This document shows positions 1 to 5,442 of a stretch of 5,923 nt of DNA, piece by piece; within the stretch, counting starts at the first letter, position 1, and each line of letters begins with the position of its first letter. Source of the DNA: Selenomonadaceae bacterium. Lineage in GTDB: Bacteria; Bacillota; Negativicutes; Selenomonadales; Selenomonadaceae. Where the stretch lies: the NCBI GenBank assembly GCA_017484235.1, contig JAFUTM010000057.1, positions 1 to 5,923 of the forward strand, in the 5' to 3' direction. Under the pieces are notes generated by a model. The model had not been told where the DNA came from. It was given only the letters and a program-made list of their open reading frames with translations, and ran no database searches. The position numbers and the translations under genes are program-made.

Positions 1-101
1 AAGAAATCCTTGAGGGTAAATATGATGATTTGCCTGAAGCTGCGTTCTATATGGTTGGCAATATTGATGAAGTCATCGATAAAGCCAAAAAACTTCAATA
101 A
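1..101 (+). CDS. atpD: F1Fo ATP synthase beta subunit, 3' end (partial)
   Basis: This is the last 32 codons of a gene that begins before the window; the first full codon is at base 3 and the stop TAA is at 99-101. The C-terminal sequence, with LPEAAFYMVGNIDEV followed by a short lysine-rich tail, is the highly conserved end of the catalytic beta subunit of F1. In the alpha3beta3 hexamer this subunit carries the sites of ATP synthesis and hydrolysis, on the cytoplasmic face of the membrane. The presence of atpC downstream supports the call. Here atpD is followed not by atpC but by pgm, after a gap of 130 bases that holds a palindromic repeat. Confidence 0.95.
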   Translation, partial: EILEGKYDDLPEAAFYMVGNIDEVIDKAKKLQ

Positions 102-104
102 TTA

Positions 105-186
105 AGAATTAATAATTAAGAATACACAATTATAAGCCTCATTAACACTCTACAATTAATTGTGTATTTCTAGTTTAATTAATTCT
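105..186. repeat. Imperfect palindromic repeat (hairpin) between atpD and pgm
   Basis: The inner arms are a perfect 12-bp inverted repeat: AATACACAATTA at 121-132 pairs with TAATTGTGTATT at 157-168, around a 24-base loop. The outer arms AGAATTAAT (105-113) and ATTAATTCT (178-186) also match, with unpaired bases in between. The whole element is about 82 bp and fills most of the gap. There is no T run after the stem, so it is not a typical intrinsic terminator. Its size, layout and AATTAAGAAT-type ends resemble the second palindrome at 1865-1948. A dispersed MITE-like or REP-like intergenic repeat is the likeliest explanation, but this is an inference. Confidence 0.7.
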
Positions 187-231
187 CTATTATAGATTTA
201 TATTATTATTAATTTGATGGAGGGATTTTTG

Positions 232-1860
232 ATGGGCAAGACGAAAGAGCTCAACCGTGAGATTGTCAACATTCCGGCTTTAATAAGTGATTATTACACA
301 CTTAAACCTAATCCTGATGAAGCTACGCATAAGGTTGCGTTTGGTACATCTGGACACAGAGGCAGCTCGGCAAAGAACAGCTTTAACGAAGAACATATTG
401 TTGCTATCGCACAGGCAGTTGTTGAACACCGCAAAGCTGAGGGCGTTACTGGTCCACTTTACATTGGTGCTGACACTCACGCACTCTCCGAACCTGCACT
501 CAGAAGCTGCGTTGAAGTATTAGCGGCAAACGACGTTGATATTATTTTGTCGAACGATTTTGATCCAGTACCAACTCCTGTTGTATCGCGTGCAATTTTA
601 GAGCACAACCACGACAGCAAGAACAAGGCTAAACAAGCCGACGGAATGGTTATTACGCCTTCTCATAATCCACCAACTGACGGCGGCATCAAATACGATC
701 CAACCACTGGCGGTCCTGCAAGCAAAGAGGCTACCGATAAAATCCAAAATAGAGCTAACGAACTCATCAAAGAAGGCATTGGCAAAATTAAGCGCGTCTC
801 ATTTGAGAAAGCACTTAAACAGGATAACGTTCATTTCTTTGATTATGTTACGCCTTATGTTAAGGCATTGGCAAAAGTTGTAGATATGGACGCGATTGCC
901 AAGTCTGGTCTGAAGATCGGTGCTGATCCACTCGGCGGTTCCGGTATTTTCTATTGGGATTTAATTGCCGAAGTTTATGGCATTAAGAATCTGACCGTCG
1001 TTAATCCTTACATTGATTACACGTTCAAGTTTATGCCTAAAGATCACGACGGCAAAATCCGTATGGACTGCTCCTCACCTTGGGCAATGGCGAATCTGAT
1101 TAAGATGAAAGACGAATACGACATCGCATTTGGCAACGACACGGACTACGACCGTCACGGTATTGTCACGCCGCAAGGCCTCATGAATCCAAATCATTAT
1201 CTTGCAGTTGCTATTAATTACTTGTTTACTCATCGCGACGGCTGGAGCAAAGATGCAATGATCGGTAAGACATTGGTATCCAGCTCACTCATTGATTATG
1301 TCGGCAAGGGCATTGGCCGTAAAGTCTGTGAAGTGCCGGTTGGATTTAAGTGGTTCGTCGATGGTCTGCTTGACGGTTCAATGGGCTTCGGCGGCGAAGA
1401 GAGTGCGGGCGCGTCCTTCCTCTGCCAGGACGGTTCAGTCTGGACGACCGATAAAGACGGCATTATTATGGATCTGCTTGCGATTGAGATCACTGCCAAG
1501 ACTGGCAAGAATCCTTCACAACATCACAAAGAACTCACTGATAAATACGGCGTCAGCTACTATGCACGTAAAGACACACCGGCAACGCCTGCACAGAAGG
1601 CAGCACTCGGCAAACTCTCACCGGAAAATCTGAAAGCTGATACACTTGCTGGCGACAAGATCACTGCAAAATTGACTAAGGCTCCAGGCAACGGCGCCTC
1701 AATCGGCGGTCTTAAAGTTGTCACTGATAAGGGCTGGTTTGCAGCGCGTCCATCTGGCACTGAGGATATGTGCAAAGTCTACGCTGAGAGTTTCGTCAGT
1801 GAAGATCACCTCAAACAAATTCAAAAAGAAGCACAGGACATCGTTGCTTCTGTAGTCTAA
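232..1860 (+). CDS. pgm: Phosphoglucomutase (alpha-D-glucose phosphate-specific)
   Basis: The enzyme interconverts glucose 1-phosphate and glucose 6-phosphate in the cytoplasm. It links glycolysis to glycogen, UDP-glucose and envelope polysaccharide synthesis. ATG 232 is preferred over an in-frame TTG (214) and ATG (217) because GGAGGG (219-224) lies seven bases before it; this gives 542 aa, close to the E. coli enzyme. Visible motifs, in order, are TSGHRG (39-44), the phosphoserine loop TPSHNPP (142-148, with S144 as the phosphorylated residue), the metal-binding loop DTDYD (D303, D305, D307), the sugar-binding GEESAG (388-393) and the phosphate-binding RPSGTED (506-512). All family landmarks are intact, so the enzyme should be active. 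Its place between atpD and atpC is unusual. It may be transcribed with the atp operon, since I see no clear promoter of its own. Confidence 0.96.
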   Translation: MGKTKELNREIVNIPALISDYYTLKPNPDEATHKVAFGTSGHRGSSAKNSFNEEHIVAIAQAVVEHRKAEGVTGPLYIGADTHALSEPALRSCVEVLAANDVDIILSNDFDPVPTPVVSRAILEHNHDSKNKAKQADGMVITPSHNPPTDGGIKYDPTTGGPASKEATDKIQNRANELIKEGIGKIKRVSFEKALKQDNVHFFDYVTPYVKALAKVVDMDAIAKSGLKIGADPLGGSGIFYWDLIAEVYGIKNLTVVNPYIDYTFKFMPKDHDGKIRMDCSSPWAMANLIKMKDEYDIAFGNDTDYDRHGIVTPQGLMNPNHYLAVAINYLFTHRDGWSKDAMIGKTLVSSSLIDYVGKGIGRKVCEVPVGFKWFVDGLLDGSMGFGGEESAGASFLCQDGSVWTTDKDGIIMDLLAIEITAKTGKNPSQHHKELTDKYGVSYYARKDTPATPAQKAALGKLSPENLKADTLAGDKITAKLTKAPGNGASIGGLKVVTDKGWFAARPSGTEDMCKVYAESFVSEDHLKQIQKEAQDIVASVV

Positions 1861-1864
1861 TATA

Positions 1865-1948
1865 TTTAATTAGGAATGAGGAATGCTGAATGAGGAATTG
1901 AAGTGACAATTTTCATTATTAATTCCTCATTCATAATTCCTAATTAAA
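1865..1948. repeat. Imperfect palindromic repeat (hairpin) between pgm and atpC
   Basis: The outer arms TTTAATTAGGAAT (1865-1877) and ATTCCTAATTAAA (1936-1948) are perfect inverted repeats of 13 bp. The inner arms TGAATGAGGAATT (1887-1899) and AATTCCTCATTCA (1921-1933) are also perfect over 13 bp. The left side has a nine-base bulge (1878-1886) opposite two bases (1934-1935), and the loop is 21 bases. The unit GAATGAGGAAT occurs twice on the left (1874-1884 and 1888-1898), which explains the bulge as a small internal duplication. There is no T run, so it is not a classical terminator. It is probably a member of the same class of small intergenic palindromes as 105-186. Confidence 0.75.
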
Positions 1949-1969
1949 CATTAGTTTGGAGATAGCTTT

Positions 1970-2398
1970 ATGGCGACAATTCAACTTGAAGTGGTTTCAC
2001 CTGACAGACAGGTGTGCGATAAGGAAATTGCAATGCTTATCGTGCGCTCAACTGGCGGTGAACTCGGCATTCTTCCAAGACACGCGCCACTCGTAACTGG
2101 ACTCGTTCCTCACGCAATGCGAATCAAACTTAACGGCCAGGACGAACAGTTAATGGCAGTCGGCGGCGGCTTTATGGAAGTTACGCCTCAAAAGATTACA
2201 GTACTTGCTTCAGCAGCTGAAGAACCTGAAAACATTGATGTCAACCGTGCCAAAGAAGCATATGCACGCGCTAAACAGCGCATCGCGACTTTTAAACAGG
2301 CACCTAAAGAACATCAAGAAATAGATATTGATCGTGCTCAGTTGGCTTTGGCACGCGCTATGGCAAGACTTACTGCAACTCACACTGCTTTTGATTAA
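1970..2398 (+). CDS. atpC: F1Fo ATP synthase epsilon subunit
   Basis: Epsilon belongs to the central rotor stalk of F1 and couples and regulates catalysis, in many bacteria by inhibiting ATP hydrolysis. The 142-aa product has the usual length and two-part layout. The N-terminal beta sandwich (about 1-85) carries GELGILPRHAPLVTGL (30-45) and AVGGGFMEV (63-71), and a C-terminal helical hairpin covers about 90-137. IDVNRA (89-94) and the RAMAR segment (129-133) resemble the ATP-binding motif known from the Bacillus PS3 epsilon, so ATP sensing is plausible but inferred. The start is clear: GGAG at 1958-1961 lies eight bases before the ATG. As last gene of the operon it is followed by a strong terminator. 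Codon and base composition resemble pgm and differ from the AT-rich genes downstream. Confidence 0.96.
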   Translation: MATIQLEVVSPDRQVCDKEIAMLIVRSTGGELGILPRHAPLVTGLVPHAMRIKLNGQDEQLMAVGGGFMEVTPQKITVLASAAEEPENIDVNRAKEAYARAKQRIATFKQAPKEHQEIDIDRAQLALARAMARLTATHTAFD

Positions 2399-2415
2399 GA
2401 TCAAATGCGTTTATT

Positions 2416-2459
2416 AAAAAATCCGTTGACGTTTAACAAAATGCGCCAGCGGATTTTTT
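2416..2459 (+). terminator. Rho-independent terminator of the atp operon
   Basis: A-rich and stem bases at 2416-2431 (AAAAAATCCGTTGACG) pair with 2444-2459 (CGCCAGCGGATTTTTT). The stem contains one G-U pair (2426/2449) and one A-C mismatch (2429/2446), around a loop of about 12 bases, and ends in six T. It begins 17 bases after the atpC stop. The A run pairing with the T run suggests it may also work on transcripts from the other strand. It separates the housekeeping unit from the secreted-protein cluster. Confidence 0.9.
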
Positions 2460-2496
2460 ATTGCCACCTAAATAATCAGAAAATTTGTAAAAGTCC

Positions 2497-2527
2497 TTGA
2501 CAAAGCGCATAGGGGGGGGGGTATAAT
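2497..2527 (+). promoter_or_regulatory. Sigma-70-type promoter with a G10 tract in its spacer
   Basis: The -35 box TTGACA (2497-2502) and the -10 box TATAAT (2522-2527) are both perfect consensus hexamers. The spacer is 19 bp (2503-2521): nine mixed bases followed by ten G. The favoured spacing is 17 bp, which would need eight G, so the promoter as assembled should be weaker than its boxes suggest. Transcription would start near 2534 and leave a leader of about 45 bases. It lies just beyond the atpC terminator and before the first gene of the secreted-protein cluster, with no other promoter of similar quality in the cluster. It is therefore the likely driver of the whole set. Confidence 0.85.
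2512..2521 (+). repeat. Homopolymeric G10 tract (candidate contingency repeat)
   Basis: Ten consecutive G lie in otherwise AT-rich DNA, directly against the -10 box. Runs of this kind change length by slipped-strand mispairing during replication. Each added or lost G changes the -35 to -10 spacing by one base pair. The exact count could also be a sequencing or assembly artefact, since long G runs are hard to call. Confidence 0.85.
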
Positions 2528-2578
2528 TAATTTTAAAGTTTTTTTATGCGTTTTTTGTAGTGTTTGGAGGCGAGCATT

Positions 2579-3088
2579 TTGATTAAAAGAGTTTTATCTG
2601 TCTTAATTTTAATGTTTTCAATTTTTACCTTGCAACTTGCTGGTGAAACAAAAGTTGAAGCTGGTGCAGTACAAATTTATGATGGTGGTGTTGGACATAT
2701 CATAGACTGCATAAGACAAGGTGCCAATATAAAGAATGTATCTGTCGGTGAGCCTTACTATGCCACCAAAGAAGGTATAAAATGTTGTATATTGGCTTAT
2801 GGAAGTTACAATAACAACAAGATTGTATTTCAATTAAATAATAATGGTGCTGTATCAAGAATACTCATCACGTGCTATAAGGACGAGACAGGAGTATATC
2901 AAGCTGCTACAATGATGTTAAGTATACTTACTGCTATAGGACTCAACTCGTCGGAGCAGGAAAATTTTGCAAATAATATGAACAAGGAATATACATCTAT
3001 CTGGTGTTCTGCAAGTAGTCGCTATATAACATACAAACGTACAAATGGTAGTACATATGTTGCGCTCTTTTTTGAGGCTTATATTTAA
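2579..3088 (+). CDS. Secreted protein of a small tandem paralogue family (copy 1, divergent)
   Basis: I do not recognise a named family. The start is TTG 2579, placed by GGAGG at 2566-2570 with eight bases of spacing; this gives 169 aa. Residues 1-28 form a signal peptide with a basic start, a long hydrophobic core and a likely cut after KVEA. The mature part aligns by eye with the two following genes. VQIYDGGVGHII matches VRICDFGLDTFV, and KIVFQLNNNGAVSRI (81-95) matches a beta-hairpin in copy 3. A helix with LSILTAIG (114-121) matches INILSVIG, and SASSRYI (144-150) matches ISSANRYV. It differs in having five cysteines in the mature part (44, 69, 70, 99, 143), so disulfides are possible after export. 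It is the first gene after the G-tract promoter. No catalytic motif is visible and its function is unknown. Confidence 0.85.
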   Translation: MIKRVLSVLILMFSIFTLQLAGETKVEAGAVQIYDGGVGHIIDCIRQGANIKNVSVGEPYYATKEGIKCCILAYGSYNNNKIVFQLNNNGAVSRILITCYKDETGVYQAATMMLSILTAIGLNSSEQENFANNMNKEYTSIWCSASSRYITYKRTNGSTYVALFFEAYI

Positions 3089-3117
3089 ATTTTATTAAAA
3101 GGACGGACGGTGATTTA

Positions 3118-3649
3118 ATGAAAAAATTGGCTATTATAATGATTTTGTGCTTAATGATGAGTTCGATTGCTTCTGCTGCTCAAGTAAGAATTTGTGATTT
3201 TGGATTAGATACTTTTGTAAATCGCTATAATGATTTTGCTAAAAGCCAAAACAATCAATATATTATGAAAAATCCTATTAAAGTTAGAAGCGATTCACTT
3301 TATGATTTTTACGGAATAGTTTTAAATAATCAAGCAAATGGTAATGCAATACTCTTTTTTTGTAAATAAAGAAGGATATATTTCAATGATTTCGTTATCA
3401 AACAATTTACAAAATAACGAAGAAAATACAATTTATGCAATAAAAAATATTTTATTAACAATAGGAGCAAATGATAATGAAATTACAAATATTTTAAATG
3501 ATTTATTACCTTCATTATACTCAGGAAAGGTGGTGTATAAATGGATTAGCAATATAAAAAGATATGTAATGATTGGATTCTATATAGAAGATGTTAATGG
3601 TGGTAAAATTGACACATTCAAATTTCTAGCTTCTGATAATATGAGGTGA
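3118..3649 (+). pseudogene. Secreted protein, paralogue copy 2, interrupted by a +1 frameshift in a T7 run
   Basis: The reading frame starts at ATG 3118 (GGACGGTGAT just upstream) and stops early at TAA 3367-3369, after 83 codons. The rest of the protein continues in the next frame from about 3362 to the stop TGA at 3647-3649. Removing one T from the T7 run at 3355-3361 would restore a 176-aa protein. That protein aligns along its whole length with copy 3 (181 aa), starting from the same signal peptide, which ends IASA. Roughly four of five residues match before the break, and the second half keeps INILSVIG-like, W-IS and KIDTF-FLASDNM segments. The downstream frame has no convincing ribosome site of its own. 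It could be a decaying copy, a phase-OFF state of a contingency gene, a slippage-rescued gene, or a base-calling error. It ends four bases before copy 3. Confidence 0.8.
3355..3361 (+). repeat. T7 homopolymer at the frameshift site of paralogue copy 2
   Basis: Seven T follow CTC in copy 2. The intact copy 3 has CTC TTT GAC GTT AAT AAA at the same place. With six T, copy 2 would read CTC TTT TTT GTA AAT AAA and stay open. The run is therefore the exact point where the frame is lost. A T7 run is short for classical phase variation but long enough for polymerase slippage in AT-rich genomes. Confidence 0.85.
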
Positions 3650-3653
3650 TTTA

Positions 3654-4199
3654 ATGAAAAAAACAATTTTTATAATGATTTTATGTTTAATGGTGAGTTC
3701 GATTGCTTCTGCTGCTCAAGTCAGAATTTGTGATTTTGGATTAGATACTTTTGTAAGTCGCTATAATGCGTTGGCTAAAAGTAAAAACAATCCATATATT
3801 ATGAAAAATCCTAATAAAATTAGCAGTGATTCACTTTACGATTATTACGGAATAGCTTTAAATAATCAAACAAATGGTAATGGATTACTCTTTGACGTTA
3901 ATAAAGAAGGATATATTTCATCAATTACATTATCAAACAATGTACCTAATAATGGACAGAATACAGTTGATGCAATAATAAATATTTTATCAGTAATTGG
4001 AGCAAATGATGATGAAATTACAAATTTTTTATCACATCTATTAAATGTATCATCTTCATTGACTTCAGGAGATATTATTGGGCATCAATGGATTAGCAGT
4101 GCAAACAGATATGTAATAGTTGGTTTTAGCAGTATAGATACTAATATTGATAAAATTGACACATTTATTTTTTTAGCTTCTGATAATATGCAACCTTGA
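3654..4199 (+). CDS. Secreted protein, paralogue copy 3 (intact)
   Basis: This is the intact 181-aa member of the family shared with the two genes before it. I know of no name for it. ATG 3654 follows GAGGTGATTTA, which overlaps the stop of copy 2, so the two are probably translationally coupled. Residues 1-20 are a signal peptide with an ASA cut site. The LC in its core is not a lipobox, because the residue before Cys is Leu. The mature protein has a variable N-terminal half, then a beta-hairpin LLFDVNKEGYISSITL (78-93), a helix (104-115) and IGANDDEITNFLSHLL (115-130). It ends with W146 and a strand pair closing on FLASDNM (173-179). It has one cysteine in the mature part. A role outside the cytoplasmic membrane is inferred from the signal peptide alone. 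Confidence 0.85.
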   Translation: MKKTIFIMILCLMVSSIASAAQVRICDFGLDTFVSRYNALAKSKNNPYIMKNPNKISSDSLYDYYGIALNNQTNGNGLLFDVNKEGYISSITLSNNVPNNGQNTVDAIINILSVIGANDDEITNFLSHLLNVSSSLTSGDIIGHQWISSANRYVIVGFSSIDTNIDKIDTFIFLASDNMQP

Positions 4200-4209
4200 G
4201 GTGATTTAA

Positions 4210-4587
4210 TTGAGAAAAATATTTTTGATGATGATTTTTGCATTTGTAACGGCATTTTCTGTAAATATTTGCTATGCTACAGATGTTTGGTTTCACACTG
4301 AAATTGATAGAAATGGATATAAAACTGAATATTATTTGATGACTCAGTACATTAAAGAAGATTATCAAAAAGGTACTTTTGATGTCGGAATAAAAAGTGT
4401 TTTTTATCAAAATGGAACAATGACAGGCAGACCTTATCAATTCGCTTATTTAAATGGCGAATGGTACTTTACGCAAACAAATTCTTCAAGTGGCTATGAA
4501 AATGTAAAATATAATGAATTTTTTAAGAAAGTTTTCAATGCTTGCAAGCCTTATGTGCGTTTGGCAAGAGAATATCCAATATATTAA
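4210..4587 (+). CDS. Small secreted protein of unknown function
   Basis: The start is TTG 4210: GAGGTGATTT begins inside the stop of the preceding gene and lies six bases upstream, so coupled translation is likely. The 125-aa product has a signal peptide (1-23) that ends CYA before TDVW. The mature part of about 100 residues is rich in aromatic residues. It has the order DVWFHTEIDRNGYKTEYYL (25-43), a central strand region GTFDVGIKSVF (55-65), then PYQFAYLNGEWYF (75-87) and a C-terminal helix with FKKVF (105-109). The pattern of beta strands with an NG-EWYF segment looks like a small beta-sheet domain seen in secreted proteins of Negativicutes. That recollection is loose and no function follows from it. 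The cysteine at 21 lacks a lipobox. The signal peptide resembles that of the SH3b gene at 5443. Confidence 0.8.
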   Translation: MRKIFLMMIFAFVTAFSVNICYATDVWFHTEIDRNGYKTEYYLMTQYIKEDYQKGTFDVGIKSVFYQNGTMTGRPYQFAYLNGEWYFTQTNSSSGYENVKYNEFFKKVFNACKPYVRLAREYPIY

Positions 4588-4607
4588 AATTTTTAGAAGG
4601 CGATTTT

Positions 4608-5414
4608 GTGAAAAATTTATTAGAAGTTGTAAAAATTTTTGTGTTGGCGACTGTGATGATGATTCCTGTGACGACTTGCCAGGCAGATGATTATCAATCA
4701 GTTTCAGTTACAGCACTTAAAGACATTATTGGCAACTGGTACGACACAAATGGTAATCTTGTTTTATCAATCAGTAGAGATTATAAATTAAATGGTTGTC
4801 CGATTATTTCTGTTGGTTTTATTGGTGATGCTTCTGCAATGTACAAAATTAGAATTAATGAAGGGAATAATTATAGAGATATTGAAGTGTGTCACGATGA
4901 TTCAGGTTATGGAATGTCAGGTTATCACGAAAGGCTTATTATGAATTGGGGAAGTAATTCTGCATATTCTCTTCGCAGAACAAAAAATCCACGTTATTAT
5001 GAATCAATCGGTGGAATTTATATCGGAATGAGCAAAAATCAAGTTCTTTCACTTTATGGTCAACCTTCAAAAGTTGAAACTCGACATAGATTTTCTACTT
5101 GGAAATATAATAATGATGGATTTGATGTAGAATTTGAATATGATATTGTAAATTCAATAACAATTTATAGAAATGGAAATAGGAGATTTGATTGGTCAGG
5201 ACTTTCTTGTAATAGTTTATTAGATGATTTTAAATATAAATACGAGTTTAAATTAAAATATGGTTCTTCAGGAAGAGGATTTTATAATGGCGGCTCAAAT
5301 TGGCAAAATGGCTATGAGATTATAACTAAATATGATGAGGTTATAAATATTATTTTTGATAGTCCAAATAGAATTTCAAATATAACATTATCATTTAAAA
5401 ATTATGGAGGTTAA
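4608..5414 (+). CDS. Secreted two-part protein with a BamE/SmpA-like motif
   Basis: GTG 4608 is chosen because AGAAGGCGA (4595-4603) sits just before it and a signal peptide follows at once; a longer frame from 4542 overlaps the preceding gene and lacks such a site. The product has 268 aa. Residues 1-26 are a signal peptide ending CQA. The cysteine at 24 is preceded by VTT, a poor lipobox, so lipoprotein status is doubtful. Residues 38-125 begin with IIGNWYDTNGNLVLSIS and look like a small beta-barrel or lipocalin-like module ending in LRR. Residues 136-200 contain GGIYIGMSKNQVLSLYGQPS, then WKY and the FEYDIVNSITIY strands. This fits the BamE/SmpA/OmlA-type fold, in which a GMS-x-x-x-V-x-x-x-G-x-P helix is followed by strands. 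The remainder (201-268) is Gly/Asn/Tyr-rich with no match. An envelope role is inferred; true BamE function is not. Confidence 0.82.
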   Translation: MKNLLEVVKIFVLATVMMIPVTTCQADDYQSVSVTALKDIIGNWYDTNGNLVLSISRDYKLNGCPIISVGFIGDASAMYKIRINEGNNYRDIEVCHDDSGYGMSGYHERLIMNWGSNSAYSLRRTKNPRYYESIGGIYIGMSKNQVLSLYGQPSKVETRHRFSTWKYNNDGFDVEFEYDIVNSITIYRNGNRRFDWSGLSCNSLLDDFKYKYEFKLKYGSSGRGFYNGGSNWQNGYEIITKYDEVINIIFDSPNRISNITLSFKNYGG

Positions 5415-5442
5415 ATGTAAATTTCTTAGGACGGTGATTTTA

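Larger units (their letters stand above)
3110..4199 (+). repeat. Tandem gene duplication (copies 2 and 3)
   Basis: The two units start with the same GGTGATTTAATGAAAAAA-type leader, about 536 bases apart. Over 3159-3232 and the matching 3695-3768 I see only two mismatches in 74 bases. Similarity falls towards the 3' ends, which also differ by small indels. This pattern fits a fairly recent duplication, with gene conversion or constraint keeping the 5' parts alike. Such direct repeats can recombine to delete or fuse the copies. Confidence 0.85.

Noticed and set aside
121..168. Rho-independent terminator after atpD
   Set aside because: The 12-bp stem is AT-rich and no T run follows it, so it is better described as a palindromic repeat.
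1292..1775. Open frames on both strands inside pgm
   Set aside because: They are overlaps in other frames of a fully conserved enzyme gene, without ribosome sites.
2546..2560. Four-codon upstream frame (ATG CGT TTT TTG TAG) in the leader of the first secreted gene
   Set aside because: It has no ribosome site and is what chance allows in a T-rich leader, so a leader peptide is not supported.
2210..2833. Minus-strand open frames across the atpC end and the first secreted gene
   Set aside because: They run antisense to supported genes and show no recognisable domains or good starts.
3338..3649. Independent 103-codon gene starting at ATG 3338
   Set aside because: It is the second half of paralogue copy 2 in the shifted frame. 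It has no ribosome site or signal peptide, and its first codons overlap the frame of the first half.
4542..4607. N-terminal extension of the BamE-like protein from ATG 4542
   Set aside because: It overlaps the 3' end of the preceding gene, lacks a ribosome site, and would bury the signal peptide that begins at GTG 4608.
4608..4690. Lipoprotein signal at VTTC-QA in the BamE-like protein
   Set aside because: Thr before the cysteine does not fit the usual lipobox (Gly, Ala or Ser), and a normal cut after CQA is available. It is kept as a weak possibility only.
5406..5420. GGAGGT followed by ATG then TAA at once (a start-stop pair) after the BamE-like gene
   Set aside because: The spacing to the ATG is only about three bases, GGAGGT encodes the terminal Gly-Gly of the preceding protein, and the SH3b gene has its own site and start downstream.
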